Notes under the pieces: model-generated
The model's input: only the letters and a program-made list of their open reading frames with translations
Told to the model about the DNA's origin: nothing
Database searches by the model: none
Assembly (NCBI RefSeq): GCF_000281045.1
Contig: NW_008246118.1
Span: 234,127-298,126, forward strand
From: Saprolegnia diclina VS20
Lineage: Eukaryota; Oomycota; Saprolegniomycetes; Saprolegniales; Saprolegniaceae
Direction: 5' to 3'
Length of the DNA stretch: 64,000 nt
Translations under genes and position numbers: made by a program
Shown: positions 30,237 to 40,092 of the stretch, piece by piece
How the letters are laid out: the number at the start of each line of letters is the position of its first letter
Numbering within the stretch: the stretch's first letter is position 1

Positions 30237-33200
30237 ATGGACGCTCCCCGCGACAATGCGGGCAGCCATCGCAAGCCGCGCCGAGGGCGACGCGGCAAGC
30301 CGCCAGCTGCGCCGGCTCCGACGCGGCCGGATCTGCATGCTGGCCAAGATGACGCCACGACCGTCGCATCGACGCAGCTCACGAGCGCCGTTCGCCGACG
30401 GGACATCAGCGTGATTGCCGCCATCTTGACGGTCGACCCAGAGCTAGCCAACAGTCGCGACGAGAGCGGCCGAACCGCACTGACCACCCTGTGCGCCAAC
30501 GCCGGCGCCTACGACGTCTGCAACATTGCCGACGTGCTGCTGTCCCGCGGCGCACTGATCAACTGCAACGACGGACGCCAGGACGGGCCGCTGCACCTCG
30601 CGAGCTGCGGGACGAACGCAGCGCTTCTGACAAAGCTGCTCGAAGCCGCCAAGGCGCAGGAGGCGCCGACGCCCCACTACGGCGATCTGCTTCTCGCCGC
30701 ACTCTTTGCGCTTGCCGAGGCCAGTCCGCTCCAGAAGATGACGCGGCCCACAAAGAAGAAGACCAACGAGTGCCAGCTGGATGCGAAGGGTCCCATGGAG
30801 GCGCTGGTCGATTTAGAAGCAAAGCATTGGCCTGTGATCCAAGTGCTCGTCGAGGCATCCGAGCGCGATACGCGGGTGCCGCCCGACGCTCTCTGGGCGA
30901 CGCTCGCGACGCACCAGACCACCGCGCTGCATGTAGCCTGTCGCGAGCTGCTGCCGACGGTCGTATCGCTCCTCCTCTCGCACTCGTTCTTGCCGTCTGT
31001 GCTTGACGCGCGCAACGTCTCGGCCGTCCATGCACTCGAAGACACGCTCTTGAAGGTGCAGTCAGCGCTGGCGCCAACGAAAAAGAAGCCATCGGGCCTC
31101 GACGCACTGCCCACCCACGTCGACACGCGTGCGTCATCCTTCGCGGAGCTCGTCGTCGGCTCACGCTTCTCCGTAGAATTGGGCATGCGCACTGTTGGCG
31201 TCCTCGGTGCATTTGGTGAGAAGGTCGGGTACGACAAGCTCTTCCAGCACGCGGGCCCATACGCGGTGCACTCGCGCTGGGCCAAGAACTTCCTCGTGGC
31301 CGCCAAGGGCATTGAGTACCTCTACGCCAAGGTACGTTTCCGTGTCGCTTGTGAATTCTATGCGGGCGTAGCTGGCGACGGAGGTGACACCGCGGGCGAT
31401 GCTGCCGTTCCTCTCGCACGTCGGCGGGCTCCACCGGCTCACAAAGCAGCCGGCGTCACCGTTTGCGACCTGGGCGTGGCGCCAAGCGCTGCAAGATCAA
31501 CGTCATCTCTTCAAGAAGGCTTCGCTCTATGGGTATGTGGCTGCTATGGACGCTCGATGCCACGCAGAGTCGTAGGCATCTGCTGGCGCAGCTCCTCCAC
31601 ACCGACACGTCGGCGTCGGTTCTGCATACGTGGACCTTTGTGCTCCAAGATATGGTCGCCGCGTCCACGTTGTCTCGGTTCCTAAAGGACCTCACGGCCG
31701 TGATCCTCCAGAGTGGTACGTTCCTGCTGGAGCATGTCGTCGTCGGTTCGAAGATGGTGTAGCAATGACCTTGATCTTTCAGCTTCAGACAGAAGCATAC
31801 GAGCTGGATGAGACCGAGCTCATGCGGCTCGTGCTGGCCCGCTTTGAGATGCTTCTCGTGCTTGGAAGTGCCAACCCCGAGCTAGCAACCTTGCTCAAGC
31901 CGCTCGACGTGCTGCAGCAGCTGCTCACCCACGTGCTTCTCGCGGTGCGCCACGTCCAAGACTACCCCGAGCGCTTCCTTGGCGCTCTGTACCTTGTTCA
32001 GCTACAGCAGCAAGTGCGTGCGACAGATGCGTCCACGCTCCGAGAGGTATGCACGGTGGACATGAAGCGAGTCGGCAGCTGATGCTCTCATGACGAGATG
32101 GCGGCAACGCACGGGCGCAAGGCCAATCGACCCGGTAGCTTTCTCAAGCGTATGGCCGAGTCGCTGCCGCTGCCGGCGCTGTTCTTGTCATGGCTCACAC
32201 CATTTCGACGCCCCCTCAACGTTCTATTGATGTGCGTCACCGTGGCAAGCCGGAGCTCGGAGAATGACATGCGCGTAGGTCCGAGGCGGCCCTCCTGCGC
32301 CAGTATGTGCACCGGGAGGCGTGGCACCTCGTGGACCTGGAGACCAAGGTTGCGTACTTTGGCGCCGACGCCAGTGCCCGGGGCACAGACCTCCGTATTC
32401 ACGTCAACCGCCAGACACCACAAGGACTCGTCACCGAGTTCATCGTGCAGCAAGTACCCTTCGCTTCCTGCCACAGCGTCGACAACACGACGCTTCTTGT
32501 AGGTGCTGTCGACACCGGTGAGGCACCTCTGGGGCGACATGACCGTCGAGTTCACGCACGAGCCCGGCGCCGGCGTCGGTCCGCTGCGGTACCAATGTGC
32601 TTGCGTCCTCGAAGCCGCTGATGTCATTGTTGCAGAGAGTTTTTCGAGCTCGTGCGCCGGGCCTTTCTCGATCCGCAGGTCGATCTGTCGCCCGATGGCC
32701 GCGTCGAAGCGTCGGCCACGCAACACATTGGCTCCGCGTGGCTGCGCTTGGCCCGGAGAGACGCCAGCTCGGATGCAGCGCCGCGCTCGCTTCCAACGCC
32801 ACTGACGGCGTGGTTCCCTCTGGTCGCGTACATGGGCAGCTCGTCCCTACTGCGCATCGCGCCGCGGCCAAAACGCACGCTGTCGCCGCCCAAAGACGTC
32901 GGCAACCATGTGCTCCAAGTGGCCTTTGCGTCGATCGAAGCGATGGCCAAGGGCAGCGATGTGTACAAGCTGTACCGGTGCCTCGGCCGGCTCTTCGGGC
33001 TCGCCGTTCGACACGGCATCGTCCTCGGCGCGCGGTTCCCGCTCGTGTTTTGGCAAGTGCTGATGGAGGCGCCGACGGTGCAGTGGACCGACCTCGTGTC
33101 GGACGACCCGGCGCTGCGCCGTAGCCTCGAAGCGACGCTGGCCCACGACTTTGCCACGCCGTGGGATCTCACATTTGAGATGTGCGACCACGTCGAGTAC

Positions 33201-33927
33201 AACGGTGCAATGTTGACGGCGCAAGTCGAGCTCCAGCCAAGAGGGTTCGAGACGCCTGTGACCAACGACAACAAGGAGGCGTACGTGCTCGCACTCGCGA
33301 TGCATCATTTCTGCAGCAACCGCGACGCCCTCGACGCAGTGCGCGTGGTACACGTGCTCGCTGACGACGAGGCGTTCGAAACGATAGGGTTAGGGTCTCT
33401 ACGATGTTGTGCCCAAGCGAGAGATCGCGCTCTTGCGTCCCGACGAGCTGCAGCGCGTCTTGGCCGGCGACCAAGCGCTGGACATGGCCGCGCTCCAGGC
33501 CCACGTCACGTACGGACGCCACGGCAGCGCTGAGCACCCGACGATCCGCCACTTTTGGGCCGTCGTCGACGGTATGGCGGAGCCTACGCAGCGAGAACTG
33601 CTCGTGTTTTGGTCCGGGTCGTCGCTGCCGCCGCTCTTTGGCTTTGCCCACGCGGTAGAATGCCGTCGTCGGGCCCTACAAACGTGTACGACTGCGTGTA
33701 GGACGAGGTCGTGTGGTCCATCGACGTCGTTGCCGTGCCCGACGGAAAGACGCCGCCGCTGCCCCAAGCCCACACGTGGTACGTCCTCATACCACTCGTT
33801 TCTTCTTCGAGTCATGCTGGCTAGCGACCGCAAAATCGTGCTTCCGGCCTACGCGACGCAAGACGAGCTCGCGACCAAGTTGGCCCTCGCTCTCGAGTTT
33901 GGCACCTTTGGCTACGATCGCATCTAG
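30237..33927 (+). CDS. Ankyrin-repeat HECT E3 ubiquitin ligase
   Basis: About ten exons encode roughly 1,080 residues. After a basic N-terminus, residues about 50-330 hold ankyrin-like repeats (DESGRTALTTLCANAGAYDV, DGPLHLASCGTNAALLTKLL, TALHVACRELLPTVVSLLLS). A helical middle follows. The HECT domain starts in the exon with MTVEFTHEPGAGVGPLR joined to REFFELVRRAFLDP. It has the N-lobe block YKLYRCLGRLFGLAVRHGIV, VTNDNKEAYVLALAMHHF, GLYDVVPKREIALL, FWAVVDGMAEPTQRELLVFW and GSSLPPLFGF, and ends KIVLPAYATQDELATKLALA ... FGYDRI. The catalytic Cys (AHTC-DRKIVLP) is encoded across an intron (33779-33824): TG ends one exon and C begins the next. The enzyme should be active. Its stop lies 30 bp from the stop of the RING gene. 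Confidence 0.85.
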
Positions 33928-33957
33928 TTATGCAATGGAATAATGGGACGTGGGTCG

Positions 33958-34674
33958 CTAGACGTGGTCGGTTTCGGTGGGTGCGGCGGCGCGGCCGAGC
34001 GCCTGGAACGTCGGGGCCGACGGCGGCGCGGGCTCGACGGGGGCGTAGCGCTGCGAGGGCAGGCTTGTGTACGCGTGGCCCGCAACCATTGAGTGGAAGA
34101 AGAGATAGAGGTATCGGAACGGAGTGGCGACGAGGACGAGCAACCAGACGAGCCAGGCGAGCGTGGCCGCCCAAATGGACGTAACGCTGCTGGGCGTGGA
34201 CGCGGCCGCATCGAGCGCCTTGCGTGTCCCGACGAGCTGGACGACTGCGCCGGGCCACACGTCGCCCTTCTTGAGCACCTTGCCTTGGTGGATGAGCCGC
34301 GCTGTCTTCTCCCTACCAAGGCGTCTCTTAGTCGGCGAATAATGTCATGGTGTCTACAGGTGGAAGAGCTCGGCGAGCGTCGCCGTCGGGTCGTGGACGC
34401 TCCAGATGCTTACATAGAGGATGTACGTCGTGTTGGCAAACTTGACGCTGCACGGCTTCTCACGCGATGCGTCCTGGCCGAGCGGGTCCAGCTGGCGCAC
34501 GAGCTTCACGACGGATTGGCAGTAGCTGCACCGGTTCTTCTGGTGACCGAGCTGCCTGCAGACGCACGCGACGCAGAAGACATGGCCGCAGTCCGTCACG
34601 CACTGGTTGGGCTTGCCCTCGAGCGACGCGCCGCAGGCCGCGCACGTGGCATCCAGCACCGGTGCTGTGTCCAT
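33958..34674 (-). CDS. RING finger protein with ubiquitin-like segment and membrane span
   Basis: Two exons (one 45-nt intron) give about 223 residues. An N-terminal C-rich module (CAACGASL, QCVTDCGHVFCVACVCRQLG, NRCSYCQSVV) fits a C3HC4-type RING. The middle region, VKFANTTYILYVSIWSVHD to EKTARLIHQGKVLKKGDVWP and VVQLVGTRKA, has the order of a degenerate ubiquitin-like fold (LIHQGKVLKKGD resembles the ubiquitin IFAGKQLEDG strand). One or two hydrophobic spans (SIWAATLAWLVWLLVLVATP, then FRYLYLFF) follow, and a proline-rich tail ends ETDHV. This could be a membrane E3 ligase, for example in ER or Golgi quality control. The ATG at 34674 has a good context (taccATGG); an in-frame ATG at 34725 is the alternative. 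Confidence 0.78.
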
Positions 34675-35211
34675 GGTACTTTGAGGCCATTGGCCAAAAT
34701 AGAAAACAATGTCGACCAATGGCATCGCAGGACTGCCTGAGTTTATTGTGATCGATCGGTGCCAAACCTGGTTGACCTAAACCGCTAAGGACATTCTATC
34801 TCTTGCAACGACACGAGTCTGACCGCTTAGCACCAAGATCTTTGCGGCGACCACTTTAGCTGGTCGGTTGCTCTGGTCCACAGCTAGCCGGGATACTGTC
34901 TGTACCAAACACCACTCTCACGTAGCATGCGTAACTTGAGCTTTTCCACATCTCTGCAAAGTGTCTCGGGTGACGAACGCCATGCACCAGGCAAGGCACG
35001 AGCATTGGGGCACGATATCGCTTCGACATGGCCTGTACGAACGCTAGCTTCCGGCGTCAATGTTCTTGTTAGAGGTCAGAGGCATTCGAGGTAGCAGGTT
35101 GCAAGTTGAAGTACGAGCCATTTGCTGCTTCGTCCGCTTGCCACGTATTTTTGTCGCAGTATACGTTCTTTAAATAGCAAAAAAGGCAACCGCCTGACGA
35201 GCGCCGACTCG
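34675..35211. other. Intergenic stretch
   Basis: Divergent promoter region of the RING gene (-) and the MYND-PDZ gene (+). The sequence cattgttttctattttgg on the minus strand, about 20-45 bp before the RING start, may be its initiator. A TATA-like ctttaaatag lies at about 35169-35179, 35-45 bp before the MYND-PDZ start. No gene was seen. Confidence 0.45.
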
Positions 35212-37351
35212 ATGGGCCGAGAACCGGCAACGATGGTCGCGAGTCCGACTGCGTCTGAGCTCAACAACGAGAGCGCCGCCGAGTGGGCGACGTGTTCCAA
35301 CTGCAGCGAGCAAACCGTCGTGCGCCCGTGTCCCGCGCGCTGCGGCCGGGCAGCGTACTGCTCGTCTCTCTGTCTTGTGCACCACAAGACACTGCACCGG
35401 TCGTTTTGCCGGCCCACGATCGCCCCCACCGTCGTGACGAAAGACGCCGACGACGTGCTTGTCGAGACGGACAACAACGTCGAGACGAACGAGGTCGAGG
35501 ACGAGGATGACATGCCACTGCTCGACATGCTGCAGGTGGCCGAGAAGCCCCCGGCCTTTCTCAAAAAGACCTTCTCAAGTCTCTTTCTGTTGCCGTCGAA
35601 ACTCAAAAAGTTACTGCCCTCTGACGAGGCCATTGCCCCCGAGAGCTTCTCCGAGGACGCGCCTGCGATCCCGTTCACGTACCACCACGTGTGCAGCCCG
35701 CGCGCCAACTTGTCGGAGCCATGGTCCCGCTTCAGCGCCGACTTCAACATGCTCAAATTCTACGTGCACCAGTCCGGACCGGCTGGCTTGCAGCTCGAGG
35801 TCGGGACCGACGGCGGGCTCATCGTGATCGGTATCTCCCGCCCGCTGGTCTGGGCCATGGGCATTCGGCCCGGCGACCAACTGGACCGCATCGGTGGCAT
35901 GTCGACGTCCGGCCTCGCCCCGGACGAAGCGTTCCGGTGTCTCTACCGCGCCGACCTTCCGACGGTAGGCCCACTTGTTGCTTCAGCAGATTACGAGCGT
36001 CGAGTGGGCGTAGGTGCTTCGGTTCAAAGCGACCGCGCGCGTGCAGCGCGAGACGTGGACCATTTTGCTGCAAGATCGGCTCGGGGTCACATTTGCCGGC
36101 GACGGTCGGCTCGACATCCCGGTCGTCGACCGAGTGGTGGCGCGGACGGACGAGTCGCCGCAGGTCGGGGACCTCCTCGTGCTGGTCAACGATGTCTACG
36201 ACGCGGTTGCCCACGGCCTGAGTGCGACCTTGCGCTACATCCACGAGAGCCCGCGACCTGTCGCTTTGACGTTCCAGCGCCTCCTCAGCGACGCCGCGCC
36301 CATGCCGCGCCCGCCGAGCGAGCCGGCTCTTCTCACCGAACGCGAGCTAAGCGACGTGGCGACCGAGATTCAACCGTCGTCGACACGGACGCTATGTGCC
36401 ACGACACTGTCGTCGGCGTCGGGCAACGTCGTCTTGGTCTGGCGCGACGGCTTCCTCGGCGTGACGCTGCTCGAGGACCCGGCGTTGGGGCTACCCGCCG
36501 TGCACCGGCTCACGGGAAAAGGCCAGACGCCGCTGGTTGGTCAGCTCGGGTCGGGCTACACGCTCGTCTCGGTCAACGGCGATGCGCTGCTTCCGCACTG
36601 CATGGTGGCCAATTGCGCGCGGCTGGCATCGGCGCCAAAGCCCGTGCTCCTGCTGTTTGCACCGCCGCGCAAGCAGCGCCTGCTCCGTGCTGCGTCGCTC
36701 CTCGATGGTCCGTCCGCGCGCCTCAACCGCAGCTTTGCGAGGGCGCTCTGTACACCGCGCGCGTCCGAGTACGAGGTACTCTGGTCATCGCCGCCGCTCG
36801 GGCTCGTGTTGTACTACCCGAAGCATTCGCCGGCCAAGACGCCGTGCGTCAAGCGCGTCAAGCCCCACTGCGCGCTCACCTTGCCGGCCTCGGCGGACGG
36901 CCATCAGCTTGTCGCTGTCAACAACATTGCAACCTCTGGGCTTGCGTCGACCGACCTCACGCGGCTGCTGCACAGCGCCGGGTTCCCCATCGTACTTCGC
37001 TTTCGGAGTGGCGACAACGAGTCGTCGTCGCCGCCGTCGAACCGCATCTCGGACAGCGACGCCGCCAGCTCCATCTTGGAGTTGGACGCGACGCACCGCA
37101 TCGTGTGGCGGGATGGCGACCTCGGCCTCACGTTTGCACCGAGCGCCGCGGGACCGGTCGTCAAGCGCGTCGGCAGCTGCTCGCAGCGCGTCCGTGTCGG
37201 CGACATTCTCTTGCACATCAATTCCAAGCCGGTGCCGATGGACGAACCGTTCAGCGACACGATGGCGAGGCTTGTCGCGATGCCCAAGCCCATCGTCTTG
37301 GGCTTCACGCAGGCACCGCCGGACGAACGCGGCTCCAGCGAATCGCTTTAA
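35212..37351 (+). CDS. MYND zinc finger protein with several PDZ-like domains
   Basis: Two exons (one 49-nt intron at 35965-36013) give about 696 residues. The N-terminus (residues about 25-67) is a MYND-type zinc finger: CSNC, CPARC, YCSSLCLVHH, H and C in HRSFC. An acidic linker (NEVEDEDDMPLLDML) follows. The rest holds four repeats of a PDZ-like pattern: GLQLEVGTDGGLIVIGISRP ... MGIRPGDQLDRIGG; GVTFAGDGRLDIPVVDRVVA ... VGDLLVLVND; GVTLLEDPALGLPAVHRLTG ... YTLVSVNGD; and LGLTFAPSAAGPVVKRVGSC ... VGDILLHINSKPV. A fifth weaker copy starts GLVLYYPKHSPAKTPCVKR. MYND and PDZ domains bind short peptides, so this is probably a scaffold. I know no named orthologue. Confidence 0.83.
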
Positions 37352-37540
37352 GCGTATTCGAATATCAATATTTCAACTCGATATTTTCACACTACACTTG
37401 TTTTCATTCCCAAACGGGGTGGTCGACGGACCGAGCGTCGGGTCCCACGCGGATGACATCCCAAAGCATTTTCTCAGAACACTCCACGAGTCTCAAACGA
37501 ACGCTATCGGAACATTCTGTCATGGACATTCCGGTTAGGG

Positions 37541-39970
37541 TTAGGGTCGGCGCAACAGCACGACGATGGCCGGGCGCAGCGCGCCGAGCGTGACGCCGGG
37601 CGGCACGAATGTCTTGAGGTTGCGGAGCACGAGAGATGACGAGAGCGACGCAGGCTTGCGCTCGACCAAGGCGACGAGGTCGTTCGGGCTCTGCTTTTCA
37701 ACGCAGTAGCGCAGCAGCGGCCAGTAGAGCAGCGGACCCACGGCGTCTGGCGCTGTCTCGTAGAGCAAGAGGCACTTGGCATACTCATCGTGTGCGAGCA
37801 ACAGCGACGCAGCTTCGAGCCACGCGTCGCTTTGGCAGAGGACGTCGGCGTGCGCGGCCACGGCCGCTGGCTCGTTTCCCTTTGCGAGCGCAACGGGCGA
37901 GAGGGCGACGAGGGCGCGCTGGCTGTGACGGCGCGTCGGCACGAGGTGTTGGCCCTCGAGCGAGAAGAGGCGCGGACAGTACTGGTCGACGCACGCAACA
38001 AAAGGTGCGAGCGCATTTGGCTCGTGCTGCGCATAGAGCCGGGCCATGCACTCGAAGTAGAGCTGCTTGGTCGCTGGCGACCGGCGGTAGTCACTGGCCG
38101 TGCGCTCTTCATGGAAGAGCAAATGGCTCGGGACGCCTGTCGTTGGCGACGGGCCTTTGAAGACGACGTTCTCCAGCAAAAGCGCTTCGAGCTGGAGCAG
38201 GAGCCGGCGACCAAACTGCGCCGAGCACGCCCACGAGGTGAATTGAAGAGGCGAGAGCGCGTGAAGCTGGCGACTGATTGTCAGCGGCGTCGGACGGAAC
38301 CGCTGCATGTCGAGCGAGACGTCCGACTCGGCCGTGCGCGCGCGCGGCCGCAACGTGGCTAGCGGCTGCAGAAGCGCGTTGCGCTCAGCATTGAGCTGCA
38401 GCCACGCGTGCACGTACATGAACGAGTCCATGTTGATGGGCGTGAGAGGCGAGAGCGGCGTCGACGCCACGGCCGCCGCCGGCACGGTATGGAGTGTGTG
38501 CTTGTAGTGGAGCTGCATCGCCCCGAGGCGCCCGCGGAGGTCGTCGACGATCGCGTCTGGGATCTTGGCGTCTGTAAGCAGCGCCAATAAGAGCGCCGGG
38601 TGCTCGAGGTGCGCCGCGACCGTCTCGTAAGCGTCGCCCTTGCGGTCGTTGGCGGCTGCACGCCGAAGCGAGGCGTAGGCCGCCGCCACTTGGGGAAACC
38701 GGAGCGACGGGCCGTGGTCGCGCAAGTGCGCGAATCCCGAAGGTAGGCCGTCGGCGTACTGCGTTGCACTCGGCAGCTTGAGGCGGTAGAACGCGTGGTC
38801 GGCGTAGACGCCGGCGGCGACCACTGTGCTCCATAGGCGGTATTGCGTCGCTGTCGGCAGTGCCAGCGACGTGGCCTCGGCACCCGAGTGCACATCGTAC
38901 ACGACGAGCGAGCTCTCGGTGGTCGTGACGAGGAGGAACTGCCGGTGGCATGCAACCGCAACGACCGTCGCCGGCGCCGGCAGCGCGAACGCAAGTTGCC
39001 GGCACTGGAGCCCGCCATTCTCAAGTTGGACGAGGTGGAGGGCGCCAGTCGACTTGGAAAGCGTCAGCAGCGCACCTGTGACGTCGTGCACGCACGCAAC
39101 CACGTCGAAGAGCGGCGACGGATGCGGACACGCGTGTGTCACGGGCGACTGCGCACTCTTGAGCTGTACGTGGCAGTCGGAGAGGAGCCACAGCCCACGG
39201 GATGAGCTTAGCAAGGTCACGCGACTCGACGCGTCACTGTGTAGCGTCATCGGATGGCCCACGACGATGTGCGTCGGGTGCTTGGCGAGCGACGGAATAG
39301 TCTCAAAGCTGACGTGGCGGCACTGCAGCGCGCCGTTCGCGTCCGACCACGCGAGTCCGTGCGCGCCGGCAAAGGTCGGGAACGCGCTGAGGTCCGCAGC
39401 AGGCTCGCTCGAAAAGCAGAAACTATTGAGGAAGACCCACGCGAGCTTCTCGAGGGCCCACTCCCAGACATAGGCATGGCCGTCACGGCGGGCGACGACG
39501 AAGCGCAGCGTCTTGGACGACGGCGCGCGCAGAAAGGCCATGTGCAGCACGGGCGCGTTGTGACGCGACAGAAGCATGTCCGTGTTGGCAGCGACAAACG
39601 GGTCCGACGACGCGTCCGATGCAAGCTCCTGCAATAGCTCCAGCTGGAACGCCTGGTCGTACTTGGGCTCGGGCGTCGCATCCACGACGAGCACGAGGTC
39701 GAACGGTGACTTGCCATGCGCAAGGTCGCCGAGCGGGTCTGTGTACCGGAAGCAGGCAGCGATGTGCCCCGCGACTGCCTCGACAAGCGCCAGGTGCAAG
39801 TTCATGGCCGCTAGGCTCGGGATGAGCAACGCCAGAGAGCCGCGGGTGCAAGGCCACGGCAGGTCCTTCGTGAGCCCATAGCACTCTGTCGCCGCCCGCG
39901 CCGAGCGCGCGTAGGCCTCGACGACCGCGCTGCCCACAGGCGATCTTGGCTCGACCAGCGCTGGCACCAT
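37541..39970 (-). CDS. Large intronless beta-propeller-like/alpha-helical protein of unknown function
   Basis: Intronless, 809 residues from the ATG at 39970. The first half is rich in beta-propeller-like blade segments (RFVVARRDGHAYVWEWALEK, SSRGLWLLSDCHVQLK, TGALLTLSKSTGALHLVQLE, QFLLVTTTESSLVVYDVHSG). The second half is helical (ALLLALLTDAKIPDAIVDDL, QLYFECMARLYAQHEP, WLEAASLLLAHDEYAKCLLL). A propeller followed by an alpha-solenoid is the plan of vesicle-coat and trafficking subunits. HPS6 of the BLOC-2 complex, also a single-exon gene of similar length, is one possibility, but I cannot confirm it. The stop codon (complement of tta at 37541) lies inside a TTAGGG-like doublet. Confidence 0.75.
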   Translation of the reverse strand: MVPALVEPRSPVGSAVVEAYARSARAATECYGLTKDLPWPCTRGSLALLIPSLAAMNLHLALVEAVAGHIAACFRYTDPLGDLAHGKSPFDLVLVVDATPEPKYDQAFQLELLQELASDASSDPFVAANTDMLLSRHNAPVLHMAFLRAPSSKTLRFVVARRDGHAYVWEWALEKLAWVFLNSFCFSSEPAADLSAFPTFAGAHGLAWSDANGALQCRHVSFETIPSLAKHPTHIVVGHPMTLHSDASSRVTLLSSSRGLWLLSDCHVQLKSAQSPVTHACPHPSPLFDVVACVHDVTGALLTLSKSTGALHLVQLENGGLQCRQLAFALPAPATVVAVACHRQFLLVTTTESSLVVYDVHSGAEATSLALPTATQYRLWSTVVAAGVYADHAFYRLKLPSATQYADGLPSGFAHLRDHGPSLRFPQVAAAYASLRRAAANDRKGDAYETVAAHLEHPALLLALLTDAKIPDAIVDDLRGRLGAMQLHYKHTLHTVPAAAVASTPLSPLTPINMDSFMYVHAWLQLNAERNALLQPLATLRPRARTAESDVSLDMQRFRPTPLTISRQLHALSPLQFTSWACSAQFGRRLLLQLEALLLENVVFKGPSPTTGVPSHLLFHEERTASDYRRSPATKQLYFECMARLYAQHEPNALAPFVACVDQYCPRLFSLEGQHLVPTRRHSQRALVALSPVALAKGNEPAAVAAHADVLCQSDAWLEAASLLLAHDEYAKCLLLYETAPDAVGPLLYWPLLRYCVEKQSPNDLVALVERKPASLSSSLVLRNLKTFVPPGVTLGALRPAIVVLLRRP

Positions 39971-40021
39971 GCGAATCCCCTCCCAAACTCGATGACCAAC
40001 TTCACCAGCTGGCGTGAAGGT

Positions 40022-40048
40022 GTGAAAATGGTGAAAATGGTGAAAATT
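40022..40048. repeat. Short tandem repeat, three 9-mers
   Basis: Three direct copies of gtgaaaatg (the last ends in gtgaaaatt) lie 52-78 bp upstream of the start of the gene at 37541-39970, in the short gap before the IQ-protein stop. Confidence 0.7.
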
Positions 40049-40092
40049 GCGGGATCAACTTCAACGACCCCAACATGCATCTTCCTTCATCT

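Noticed and set aside
37541-39970. Firm assignment as HPS6 of BLOC-2
   Set aside because: Length, single exon and propeller-plus-helical plan fit, but no diagnostic motif could be identified by eye.
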